A stretch of DNA of 10,769 nt from Ignavibacteria bacterium (lineage in GTDB: Bacteria > Bacteroidota > Ignavibacteria > UBA10030 > UBA6906), in assembly GCA_029859455.1 (NCBI GenBank), contig JAOUDE010000060.1:1-10769 (forward strand), read 5' to 3'. Positions 1-6,836 of this stretch are shown here, piece after piece; the first letter of the stretch is position 1; the number at the start of each line of letters is the position of its first letter. The notes beneath the pieces are model-generated. The model did no database searches. It was not told the origin of the DNA and worked only from the letters and a program-made list of their open reading frames with translations. The translations under genes were made by a program, and so were the position numbers.

Positions 1-1
1 G

Positions 2-700
2 GGGAAAGTGCTTGGTCCTGAGGTCGTCGATCCGGAGCGGATGTCGGCACTGATCGATGATGCGTTCAGAAAAGCGTTCGGCAGTCAGGAACTGGGCAAT
101 CAGTATCTCATGAAGCTGCAGTTGAAGGATCATCTCACCCGCTATCTCGTGGAGTATGAAGATCCGAGATTGCGCCCGGGCGGAACGATGCTCGTCTCTG
201 TCGAATCGGACGTCCGGGTCGAGAAGCGGGGGTATCGGTTTCGCGGCCGGATTGACAGAGTCGAAAAGAAGGGAGATGGGACGGTGATTCAGGACTACAA
301 GACCTCGGGGGACAAAAGACGTCTGACGATCAATCCGGAAAAGATCGTCATCGACCAGAGGTCGACGTGGGCCGAGGGAATCGGCTCGTTCCAGCTTCCG
401 CTCTATTTGTTGCTTTACGCTGAATCATCCGGTAGCGATGCTGCCGGGATCACTCCACTCTATATCCTTCTTGGAAAGAACGACATTGATCCTTCGATCG
501 AGATCCCGTTGTTTGATGAAACGCAGCCATTCCACCTGCTCTGGCCGTTGCTCGAGGAGCTGATGTTTGCATTGCTGGATGAACTCACAAATGAAGAGAC
601 GCCGTTCCTGCCGACCCATGACCTGGAGGCGAACTGTCCCTATTGTCCGTTTACAAGGCTCTGTGGCACCAGTTGGGTCAGGAGGCGGAGCCGCTCATGA
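2..700 (+). CDS. PD-(D/E)XK nuclease, AddB/RecB-like, C-terminal part (5' end outside window)
   Basis: This is the C-terminal nuclease domain of a DNA-repair exonuclease of the AddB/RecB class, which resects double-strand breaks for recombination. The reading frame is open to the left edge, so the true start lies outside the window. Counting from the GTG at position 8, the RecB-family motifs are visible: G-R-I-D-R at 80-84, the catalytic D-Y-K-T at 96-99, and Q-x3-Y (Q129, Y133). Near the end C210-x2-C213-x5-C219 matches the last three ligands of the AddB-type 4Fe-4S cluster; the fourth ligand usually lies upstream of the nuclease domain and cannot be checked here. The stop codon overlaps the ATG of an 11-codon mini-ORF (ATGA at 697), suggesting coupling to the next gene. 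It could equally be a stand-alone Cas4-like or PD-(D/E)XK family protein, because the helicase part is not visible. Confidence 0.85.
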   Translation, partial: GKVLGPEVVDPERMSALIDDAFRKAFGSQELGNQYLMKLQLKDHLTRYLVEYEDPRLRPGGTMLVSVESDVRVEKRGYRFRGRIDRVEKKGDGTVIQDYKTSGDKRRLTINPEKIVIDQRSTWAEGIGSFQLPLYLLLYAESSGSDAAGITPLYILLGKNDIDPSIEIPLFDETQPFHLLWPLLEELMFALLDELTNEETPFLPTHDLEANCPYCPFTRLCGTSWVRRRSRS

Positions 701-732
701 TCGCCAGTTTCAATTCCGGAGAGCCGAAATGA
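697..732 (+). other. 11-codon mini-ORF linking two genes by ATGA overlaps
   Basis: A short reading frame (MIASFNSGEPK) starts inside the stop codon of the nuclease gene (ATGA, 697-700). It stops inside the start codon of the membrane-protein gene (ATGA, 729-732). A consensus AGGAGG lies at 680-685, 11 bases before its ATG, with a second GGAG at 687-690 at 6 bases. The arrangement would let ribosomes pass from one gene to the next by termination-reinitiation. The peptide is too short to judge as a product; this may be chance, since the downstream gene also has its own GGAGAG at 718-723. Confidence 0.3.
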
Positions 733-2318
733 TCCGTGTATTCATCGTAACCTGCATTCTGATATCGCTGACGTTCCTGGTCTTCAGCGACACGCTCAAC
801 TATGAGTTCCTGAACTGGGATGATGATGTTTATGTTACCGCCAATGACCGCGTGAAATCCGGGGAGGATCCCTGGTGGTGGTTTCTTCATACCTATTACT
901 ATTCCTACATTCCCATAACGATGTTGTCTCATCAGGCTGACTACGCAATGTTCGGCGGGATGGCGAAGGGACATCATTTGGCGAACGTCCTCCTTCACTC
1001 GTTCAATACGGGATGGGTGTTTCTTGTCGGCGTTGTACTCATCAGCTCGAGAAAACAGCTTGACGGCGTGATCATTGCCGGAATGGCTGCCGCGGCACTC
1101 CTTTTCGCCCTTCATCCTCTGAGAGCTGAATCGGTTGCATGGATTTCTGACAGGAAGGATCTTCTGTGCGCGTTCTTCCTCTTACCTGCAATTCTCTTTT
1201 ACATCGAGTACCGGAAACAGGAGGGTTCCCGGTTCGTCTTTCTTGTCATTACCTTTGTGCTCTTCCTGCTCGCCGTTCTTTCCAAATCGATCGCAATCGG
1301 CATTCCCCTGGTTTTTTTGACCATTGACTGGTTTCTGCTGTCCGGTGACGGATGGAAGAAGGAGCGGTGGAATCTTGTTTACGAGAAATGGCCTTTCATT
1401 TTCGTCTCATCTGTCCTCGCGATCATCCTTCTGATAATTCCGTCAGGAGGAAAGCAGGCCTATGCGGTTGAACAACTCCAGGGAGCGGAGGTGGTCCTCT
1501 TTCCCTTCTACACGGTGATGTTCTATCTATCGAAAACGGTCTTCCCGGTCGATCTGTCCCCGGTTTACCCGGGGATTCCACTCGGATCGATGATCATGAG
1601 TCTGATTCTCGTCGTTCTCGTGACCGTGGCAGTGATCGCTGCAGCGTCCAAAGGATACAAGGGATCCCTCGCCGCCTGGTTGATCTACCTTGTATTCATT
1701 CTTCCGACCATTGTCGGATTGTCGTCCGGAATGCAGGCTCAGGCTGACAGGTTTTCATATCTTTCCACCATTTCAGTGTACCTCTTGTTTGGCGGAGGGA
1801 TCACGTGGGCCCTCGGCCGTGGATCGGGTTTGGGGCGTGTTCTTGCAGGGACCGGTGTGACAGTGGCTGTTCTTGCGCTGGCCTCACTGACCCTGAGGCA
1901 GATTCCGATCTGGCAGTCCTCGGAACAGCTCTGGGGATATGTGTACGAGACATTCCCGCCATCCAGAGATTATGTGGATGCGTATGTCAATCTCGGCAGC
2001 GACCTTGCTTATCAGATGAAACTTCCGGAGGCGGAAGAGGTCCTGAGAACCGCGACCAGGGTTGATAGTACCAACGCGGATGCCTTTTACAATCTCGCTC
2101 ATGTTTTGTATCTTCAGGGTGAGTGGGAAACGGCGGCCGGCCTTTTCCTGAAATCGACGGAGGTTGATTCGAATTATGCCGACGGGTACTTCAACTATGC
2201 GATTGTGACCTCCCAGCTCGGACGCGACGAGGAGGCAATCCCGGCAATGAAAAAGGCTGCCAGTCTTGGTCTGGAGTCTGCAAAGGCGGCTCTGAAGCAA
2301 AGCGGAATTCCTGAGTGA
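729..2318 (+). CDS. TMTC-like GT-C fold membrane protein with C-terminal TPR repeats
   Basis: A 529-residue polytopic membrane protein. It resembles bacterial relatives of the TMTC family, whose eukaryotic members are protein O-mannosyltransferases using lipid-linked sugar. The N-terminal helix is followed by the acidic loop motif N29-W-D-D-D with nearby aromatics, the position of the catalytic Asp in GT-C enzymes. H129-P-L-R-A-E-S-V-A-W and the following R-K-D are a hallmark stretch of this family. Several further membrane helices extend to about residue 395. From about 414 to the end there are roughly three TPR units (Y-x2-A-Y-x-N-L, A-D-A-F-Y-N-L-A, A-D-G-Y-F-N-Y-A), probably outside the membrane and binding a partner protein. 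I chose the ATG at 729 because GGAGAG sits 5 bases upstream and the translation then starts with a membrane helix. Transferase activity is inferred by family resemblance; the acceptor is unknown. Confidence 0.75.
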   Translation: MIRVFIVTCILISLTFLVFSDTLNYEFLNWDDDVYVTANDRVKSGEDPWWWFLHTYYYSYIPITMLSHQADYAMFGGMAKGHHLANVLLHSFNTGWVFLVGVVLISSRKQLDGVIIAGMAAAALLFALHPLRAESVAWISDRKDLLCAFFLLPAILFYIEYRKQEGSRFVFLVITFVLFLLAVLSKSIAIGIPLVFLTIDWFLLSGDGWKKERWNLVYEKWPFIFVSSVLAIILLIIPSGGKQAYAVEQLQGAEVVLFPFYTVMFYLSKTVFPVDLSPVYPGIPLGSMIMSLILVVLVTVAVIAAASKGYKGSLAAWLIYLVFILPTIVGLSSGMQAQADRFSYLSTISVYLLFGGGITWALGRGSGLGRVLAGTGVTVAVLALASLTLRQIPIWQSSEQLWGYVYETFPPSRDYVDAYVNLGSDLAYQMKLPEAEEVLRTATRVDSTNADAFYNLAHVLYLQGEWETAAGLFLKSTEVDSNYADGYFNYAIVTSQLGRDEEAIPAMKKAASLGLESAKAALKQSGIPE

Positions 2319-2380
2319 ATCGGTTCGCAACTTCATAAACGGAGTCCCGTACATTCATCTTTCCCGAAAGGATCAGAACC

Positions 2381-2584
2381 ATGGCAGAACAATCACCTGA
2401 AGGGAACGGCGGAAAAGCCCCCGTCAGGAAAGAGAGCATTCTTGGTGGTGTGATCCTGATCGTTCTCGGTCTCCTCTTTCTGGCAAACAACCTGATCCCG
2501 CGCTTCGATTTCTCCGATTACTGGCCACTGATCCTTGTCGCGATCGGAGGGTCACTGATCTGGAAATCAAGACAGTCAGGGTAA
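2381..2584 (+). CDS. Small LiaI/LiaF-TM-like (DUF5668) membrane protein
   Basis: A 67-residue protein with a short charged N-terminus and two predicted membrane helices, about residues 19-40 and 45-62. They are separated by the short turn R-F-D-F-S-D-Y-W-P. The pattern G-x-x-L-I-x-L-G-x-L-F-L-x-N-N followed by W-P-L-I-L-V-x-x-G is typical of the LiaI-LiaF-like transmembrane domain (DUF5668). In Firmicutes LiaI and LiaF belong to the cell-envelope stress response; in other phyla the role is mostly undefined. The start is supported by AAAGGA at 2367-2372, 8 bases before the ATG. Only 4 bases separate its stop from the next gene, which begins with the same kind of helix pair, so the two very likely act together, perhaps as a heteromer in the inner membrane. 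Confidence 0.75.
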   Translation: MAEQSPEGNGGKAPVRKESILGGVILIVLGLLFLANNLIPRFDFSDYWPLILVAIGGSLIWKSRQSG

Positions 2585-2588
2585 CTCT

Positions 2589-3479
2589 GTGAAATCGGGT
2601 CGTCTTTTCCTGGGTACTGTCTTTCTCGGGGCAGGGGTCTTCCTTCTTTTCAGCCGCTTTGAACTTCTTCCGGAACATCTTTTGCTGTCGTGGCGTTGGT
2701 GGCCGCTGGTTCTTGTCTTCACCGGATTTGCGATCCTGATCCGGAAGGTCACTGCGAAGATTTCCTTCATTGTGCTTGCCGCGCTGACCTTCGCCTCAAT
2801 CACGGCAGGGTTGATCCACCTGCCATGGACGTATGAGGGCCGGGATCACGATGGTTCATACGACCAGTTTTTCTCCGAGCCCTATGTTGACAGCATACGA
2901 TCCGCCGTCATGCGGGTTGAAACCAGTGCCGGGGAGCTCACCGTCAGATCAACACACGGTGATCTGGTGAACGCAGCAATCGAATCTGGTGTGAGTGCCT
3001 ATGCCTTCAGGACCGATCGTCGTGAGGGGCGGGTCGAAGCGGACCTCATTCAGGAGGAGAGTGGATGGCGTCCCGGTGGGAAGATCCGCAACATTATCGA
3101 CCTCCGGCTCAGACAAGGACCGTCATGGAGGCTTCATATCGACGCCGGGGCGGCTGACGTCCGCGCGGATCTCAGCGATCTGAGAATGGAGTCAGTGACA
3201 ATCGATGCCGCAGCAGCGTCGGTCCACATGACTCTCGGCTCTGATGCGCCGAGATGCCGGGTCCAAATCGATGCAGGCGCTTCCTCGGTCACCCTGCGCA
3301 TTCCGATGGAGGCGGGTTGTAAGATGGAGATTGATGCAGGGTGGTCAGATATTCAGATTCCCGGTTTCACCCGGCTCGGATCGGGACGGTATCGAACCGC
3401 AAACAGTGATACCGCGTCCTGCATGATTCTGGTCGACTTCGATGCAGGTGCATCCAGTATCCGGGTAGAGCGGTATTAA
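2589..3479 (+). CDS. LiaF-like membrane protein with toastrack (DUF4097/DUF2154-type) domain
   Basis: A 296-residue protein starting at GTG. Residues 5-22 and 32-52 repeat the DUF5668-like helix pair of the preceding gene (W37-W38-P39-L-V-L-V is the conserved turn), and a third helix spans about 56-78. The rest is a soluble beta-rich domain built of short repeated rungs: I-D-A-G-A-A-D-V at 184, I-D-A-A-A-A-S-V at 205, I-D-A-G-A-S-S-V at 227, I-D-A-G-W-S-D-I at 248 and F-D-A-G-A-S-S-I at 284. This matches the right-handed beta-helix 'toastrack' domains that follow LiaF and PspC-type membrane segments. Likely role: an envelope-stress sensor or scaffold with the toastrack as a protein-interaction surface. 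Four bases separate it from the upstream gene, so the two are surely cotranscribed. I cannot tell from sequence on which side of the membrane the domain lies. Confidence 0.75.
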   Translation: MKSGRLFLGTVFLGAGVFLLFSRFELLPEHLLLSWRWWPLVLVFTGFAILIRKVTAKISFIVLAALTFASITAGLIHLPWTYEGRDHDGSYDQFFSEPYVDSIRSAVMRVETSAGELTVRSTHGDLVNAAIESGVSAYAFRTDRREGRVEADLIQEESGWRPGGKIRNIIDLRLRQGPSWRLHIDAGAADVRADLSDLRMESVTIDAAAASVHMTLGSDAPRCRVQIDAGASSVTLRIPMEAGCKMEIDAGWSDIQIPGFTRLGSGRYRTANSDTASCMILVDFDAGASSIRVERY

Positions 3480-3521
3480 TGTATCATTCATGGTTCTCTT
3501 CCGGTAAAGCTCCGGTTATTC

Positions 3522-4928
3522 ATGTCATCTGACCAGTCTGTTCGCCATTTCGATCAATCGATCACCGAAGGTCCGATCCTCAGGTCCGTCTGGAAGATCG
3601 CATGGCCGACGATGCTCCAGAACGTGATTACGGGTCTCCAGGGATTCGTTGATCATGCGATGGTCGGAAATTTTGTCGGATACCATGGCAATGCTGCAAT
3701 CGGCGTCAGCTGGCAGATATTCCTGGTCGTCCTGGTGTTCGTGAGTTCGATCTTCACGGGAATGGGTGTGATGGTGGCCAGGTTTGCCGGTGCCAATGAT
3801 CCGGCCACCGTGAATCGGGTGGTTCAGCAGGCATTCCTCACAGCCGCAGGCCTCGCCTGTCTGATCCTCGCTCCGATTGGATACTTTCTCGCGCCGGCGC
3901 TTCTCAATTTTGTGAATGCCGATGCGGTTGTGCAGGCCGAAGCACTTCCCTATCTGCGGATCATGGTGGTCTCGAGCATCGGACTCCTCCTGTTTTTCAT
4001 GATCGGAGTTGCCCTGAGGAGTGCCGGGGACGCGAAGACACCTCTCCGGCTTGGGGTTCTTCTGACTATTCTCAATATCGGATTGAACATCGTTTTCATC
4101 CGCGGTCTGGGTCCGATCCCGGCGTTCGGAACGATGGGTGCCGCGATGGGAACCGTCCTGGCAGCTGCGATTGTCAGCGTGATCGGGATGTACTATCTGT
4201 TCTCCGGACGTCTTGTGATCAGGCTGCAAAAGCGAATCGGGTGGAAGCCGGACATTCAGATCATCAGGTCCTTGTTCGGGTTCGGGCTGCCGACAGGGGT
4301 CCAGGGGATCGCCATGAACGTTGCTGGTGTCCTATTGCTTCGCTTTATCGGGTCGCTTCCTGACAGCGCGGAAGCACAGGCGGCATACACAGTGGGATAC
4401 ACCCAGCTGTTTTCCCTTGTGACCTGGACTTCGGTGGGACTGATGGGAGCCACGGCCGCTGTGGCGGGACAGAACCTCGGCGCGGGGAAACCGGAACGAA
4501 CAAAGGAGGCTGTACGGACAGCTTCCAGGCTGGGACTTGGGGTTGCTGCTGCGATCGGACTCGCATTTCTGCTTGTTCCCGGAAGGCTCCTCGGAATTTT
4601 CGGTATTGCTGACAGTACGGTGCTGAATCTCGGGTTTGAACTGCTCCGCTTCCTGAGCCTCTCCGGGTTGTTCGTGACTGTTGCTCTTGCGTACACGGGC
4701 GGATTGCAGGGGACAGGTGACACGAGAAGCCCGCTGGTGATTTCCATCATTTCGCAGATGATTATCCCTGTCGGCTTCTGCCTGCTCATGCAATCAACGA
4801 CGACCCTCCAGTCGTACCATGTCTGGCTTGCCATCCTGTTCGGCCATTTCGCCCGGGCCAGCCTGTCCATGTTGCGGTTCAGGCAGGGGAAATGGGCTGA
4901 CATCAAAGTCGACCTGAACAGGACCTGA
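3522..4928 (+). CDS. MATE family cation/drug antiporter
   Basis: A 468-residue multidrug and toxic compound extrusion transporter with about twelve predicted membrane helices in two related halves. Family signatures visible are the N-terminal stretch G-P-I-L-R-S-V-W-K-I-A-W-P, then D-H-A-M-V-G in the first helical hairpin, the A-L-R-S-A-G-D motif near residue 167, and in the second half the matching G-G-L-Q-G-T-G-D-T-R. Such proteins use a Na+ or H+ gradient to expel cationic compounds, and in some phyla cell-wall precursors or secondary metabolites; the substrate cannot be read here. The start fits the family length but lacks a clear Shine-Dalgarno sequence (3501-3521 has no purine-rich box). 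It follows the LiaF-like gene by 42 bases and may be cotranscribed with it. Confidence 0.92.
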   Translation: MSSDQSVRHFDQSITEGPILRSVWKIAWPTMLQNVITGLQGFVDHAMVGNFVGYHGNAAIGVSWQIFLVVLVFVSSIFTGMGVMVARFAGANDPATVNRVVQQAFLTAAGLACLILAPIGYFLAPALLNFVNADAVVQAEALPYLRIMVVSSIGLLLFFMIGVALRSAGDAKTPLRLGVLLTILNIGLNIVFIRGLGPIPAFGTMGAAMGTVLAAAIVSVIGMYYLFSGRLVIRLQKRIGWKPDIQIIRSLFGFGLPTGVQGIAMNVAGVLLLRFIGSLPDSAEAQAAYTVGYTQLFSLVTWTSVGLMGATAAVAGQNLGAGKPERTKEAVRTASRLGLGVAAAIGLAFLLVPGRLLGIFGIADSTVLNLGFELLRFLSLSGLFVTVALAYTGGLQGTGDTRSPLVISIISQMIIPVGFCLLMQSTTTLQSYHVWLAILFGHFARASLSMLRFRQGKWADIKVDLNRT

Positions 4929-4978
4929 TTCCTGTTTCCGCGATCCGCGCCGGTCGGCGTGAATTCCGGTGTGTTTGT

Positions 4979-4990
4979 GAGTTGCAACTC
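4979..4990. repeat. 12-bp perfect palindrome over the -35 box (possible operator)
   Basis: GAGTTGCAACTC reads the same on both strands and is centred on the TTGCAA that would be the -35 hexamer of the HD-PycTM gene. A dimeric repressor bound here would block RNA polymerase. The role is inferred only from symmetry and position; I did not see a second copy elsewhere in the window. Confidence 0.4.
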
Positions 4991-5010
4991 CCGTTCCAAT
5001 CGCCTACATT
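4982..5010 (+). promoter_or_regulatory. Sigma-70-type promoter for the HD-PycTM gene
   Basis: TTGCAA (4982-4987) and TACATT (5005-5010) are separated by 17 bases, close to the TTGACA/TATAAT consensus. Transcription would start near 5017, giving a leader of about 35 bases to the ATG at 5052. This also argues against the longer in-frame start at 4959, which lies upstream of the promoter. Confidence 0.5.
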
Positions 5011-5051
5011 ATTTTGCAAATCAATCTGTGCCCACCCTTCCGGAATATTGG

Positions 5052-6263
5052 ATGACTCCCGGCCTTCTCACCCACACATCTGAATTCGTCACGTCGCTGT
5101 TGTATGAACAGCTTCCGGACTGGTCTCTCTATCATAACCTTGAGCACACGCAGGATGTTGTTGAGGCATGCGAAGAGATCGGCAAGGGAAGCAAACTGTC
5201 ACGCGACGACCTTGAGCTCGTCCTCCTCGCAGCCTGGTTTCATGATACGGGATATGTCCGAACCCGTGAAGGGCATGAAGAAGAGAGTGTCACGATTGCC
5301 CGGGAATTCCTGACTACCCAGGGTTGCCCCCCGGAGAGGATCGAGCAGGTTGCCACCTGCATCAGGGCGACTGCGTGGTCCGCAAAGGCACGGACACTCC
5401 CTGAAATGGTGATCAAGGATGCCGACGTCCTGCATGCCGGGACGAAGGAATTCGGGACGAGAAGCCAGCTTCTTCGTCTGGAGCAGGAAAAGATTCTGGG
5501 GAAGAAGTATACGGACCTGGAATGGATGGACGTGAACCTGGGGTTCCTGGCCCGAAGTGAATTCCTGACTGATTATGCGCGCAATGAATACGGGGCACGA
5601 AGGAAGAAAAACCTGCTGCAGTTACATGACCGGATTCAGGAGCTGACAAGGGAGAAGGACGCCCGGAAGAAAAAAAGCGACAGGGAGAATGTGAAAGCAG
5701 CGGCGAAGAAGGAAAAAACAGCGCGTCCGGATCGGGGAATCGAGACGATGTTCCGGACGGTCCCGACCCATCACCTTACGTTGAGTTCCATCGCCGATCA
5801 GAAGGCGAATATCATGCTCAGTTCCAATGCCCTGATCGTATCAATTGTTTTCGGGTTGTTGATCAGCAAGCTCGATACGAATCCCCATCTGATCATCCCC
5901 ACGTTCTTGCTCCTTGCCGTCTGTCTGACGGCGATCGTGTTCGCCATTCTTTCAACCCGCCCGAAAGTCACCCGTGGCACGTTCTCCCGCGATGATATCC
6001 AACAGAAGAATGTGAATCTCCTCTTTTTCGGGAACTTTCACAGCGTGCCGTTCGAGGATTTCGAATGGGGGATGAAGGAAATGATGAAGGACAGGGAATA
6101 TCTCTACGGAAGCATGATTAAGGATCTGTATCATCTCGGGCAGGTCCTGGAAAAAAAATACCGGTATCTCCGAATCTGTTATAGTGTATTCATGTACGGG
6201 CTCATCGCCTCCGTCATCGCGTTTCTCGTGACGTTCCTCAGCATGCCGGGCCTTACGGACTAG
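5052..6263 (+). CDS. HD-domain phosphohydrolase fused to PycTM (Pycsar effector, DUF5706) membrane domain
   Basis: A 403-residue two-domain protein. Residues about 8-200 form an HD metal-dependent phosphohydrolase with its ligands present: H28/H32 in Y-H-N-L-E-H, H64-D65 in A-W-F-H-D-T-G, and D123/D125 in K-D-A-D. A very basic, lysine-rich linker (about 199-228) leads to a PycTM-type domain. It has S-I-A-D-Q-K-A-N-I-M-L-S before helix 1 (about 257-272), helix 2 at about 280-300, then the conserved R-P-K-V-T-x-G-T-F and N-L-L-F-F-G-N-F-H stretches, and a last helix at about 372-396. PycTM proteins are membrane-damaging effectors of the Pycsar cCMP/cUMP anti-phage system. HD-PycTM fusions also occur in Bacteroidota, with function unsettled as far as I know. 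The HD half may hydrolyse a cyclic or phosphorylated nucleotide. No nucleotidyl cyclase is adjacent. An in-frame ATG at 4959 would add 31 residues, but the promoter lies inside that stretch. The 3' end overlaps the opposing asparaginase gene by 11 bases. Confidence 0.85.
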   Translation: MTPGLLTHTSEFVTSLLYEQLPDWSLYHNLEHTQDVVEACEEIGKGSKLSRDDLELVLLAAWFHDTGYVRTREGHEEESVTIAREFLTTQGCPPERIEQVATCIRATAWSAKARTLPEMVIKDADVLHAGTKEFGTRSQLLRLEQEKILGKKYTDLEWMDVNLGFLARSEFLTDYARNEYGARRKKNLLQLHDRIQELTREKDARKKKSDRENVKAAAKKEKTARPDRGIETMFRTVPTHHLTLSSIADQKANIMLSSNALIVSIVFGLLISKLDTNPHLIIPTFLLLAVCLTAIVFAILSTRPKVTRGTFSRDDIQQKNVNLLFFGNFHSVPFEDFEWGMKEMMKDREYLYGSMIKDLYHLGQVLEKKYRYLRICYSVFMYGLIASVIAFLVTFLSMPGLTD

Positions 6264-6756
6264 TCCGGTCGGTGACTTCCTCGAACTCTCCGGTTTTCCG
6301 GTTCTTTCGCACATTATTCCAGTCGAAGTACCGGCCGTTCATGGCTACGTAGACTCCAGAAGGAAGAGTCTGTGCCAAAGCCAGTGCGCTCCCGAGATTG
6401 AACAGTCCGTCCGAGCTTCCGAATTTGTAGGGGATCATCGCGCCGGTCAGAATAATGGTCTTCGCGAGAGCCGCCCTGCCGAGCGTCTGCGCGGTGACCT
6501 CCATCGTGTCCGTTCCGTGCGTGACAACGATTCTTTTCTCCCCGGCCTTTCTGCACTCCGAGAGGATACTCTCGCGCTCGGTTTCACCCATCTCAAGACT
6601 GTCGATCAGCATAAGCTTCGTGATCCTGACCGGAAGCTTACATCGCCCCAGTGTCAGCATTTCCGCGAGGTGAGTTTCACTGAAGAAGAGCGTCCCGGTA
6701 ATTTCATTGTATTCCTTGTCGAAAGTTCCGCCAGTCGCGAAGACGCGAATATCCAT
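6253..6756 (-). CDS. Single-domain (N-terminal domain only) asparaginase-family protein
   Basis: A 167-residue protein that matches only the N-terminal, active-site domain of L-asparaginases, which are usually about 330 residues. The catalytic residues are in place: T11 in A-T-G-G-T-F with Y16 close by, T82-D83 in H-G-T-D-T-M, and K99 ahead of T-G-A-M-I-P. The C-terminal domain, which completes the active site of the neighbouring subunit in classical enzymes, is absent. Short stand-alone forms of this kind are a recognised family, so this is probably not a broken gene. Its activity, on asparagine or another amide, is unclear. I chose the ATG at 6756 because the family begins right at the first strand; a TTG at 6792 is in frame and would add 12 residues. 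A GGATGG lies 9 bases upstream of the chosen ATG. The gene runs toward the HD-PycTM gene and overlaps its last codons. Confidence 0.85.
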   Translation of the reverse strand: MDIRVFATGGTFDKEYNEITGTLFFSETHLAEMLTLGRCKLPVRITKLMLIDSLEMGETERESILSECRKAGEKRIVVTHGTDTMEVTAQTLGRAALAKTIILTGAMIPYKFGSSDGLFNLGSALALAQTLPSGVYVAMNGRYFDWNNVRKNRKTGEFEEVTDRTSP

Positions 6757-6836
6757 ACCTATTATCCATCCGTTGTTGAGAAAACGTTTCAAGAAAGAGA
6801 AAACATCAGTCAGAGTAAAGGCGGTGCCGGCAGGGA

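Noticed and set aside
1312..1318. Run of seven T in the TMTC-like gene as a phase-variation tract
   Set aside because: It codes for ordinary hydrophobic residues in a membrane helix, and both flanks stay in the same intact frame; there is nothing further to support switching.
2324..2355. Possible promoter TTCGCA...TACATT before the small DUF5668 gene
   Set aside because: TACATT is also the -10 box of the HD-PycTM promoter, which is suggestive, but the spacer here would be 20 bases and the -35 match is weak.
3479..3532. 17-codon ORF starting in the stop of the LiaF-like gene (TAATG) and overlapping the MATE start
   Set aside because: It has no ribosome binding site and runs past the MATE start codon instead of ending at it, so a chance frame is the simplest reading.
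4946..4957. Short inverted repeat CGCCG-GT-CGGCG after the MATE gene as a terminator
   Set aside because: Loop of two bases and no T-run; the stem is too short to count on.
3525..4999. Long open frames on the minus strand opposite the MATE gene
   Set aside because: Their translations are rich in H, R, S and P without domains, and are the mirror of a clear transporter on the plus strand with consistent codon bias.
4959..5051. Longer in-frame start for the HD-PycTM gene at 4959
   Set aside because: The added 31 residues include the promoter and palindrome region and do not look like part of the HD family, which starts close to residue 1 of the shorter form.
6771..6789. Imperfect palindrome TTGAG-AAAACGTTT-CAA resembling a LacI-family or cre operator upstream of the asparaginase gene
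   Set aside because: The arms are uneven by a base and it lacks the cre spacing; with no regulator gene nearby I could not support it.
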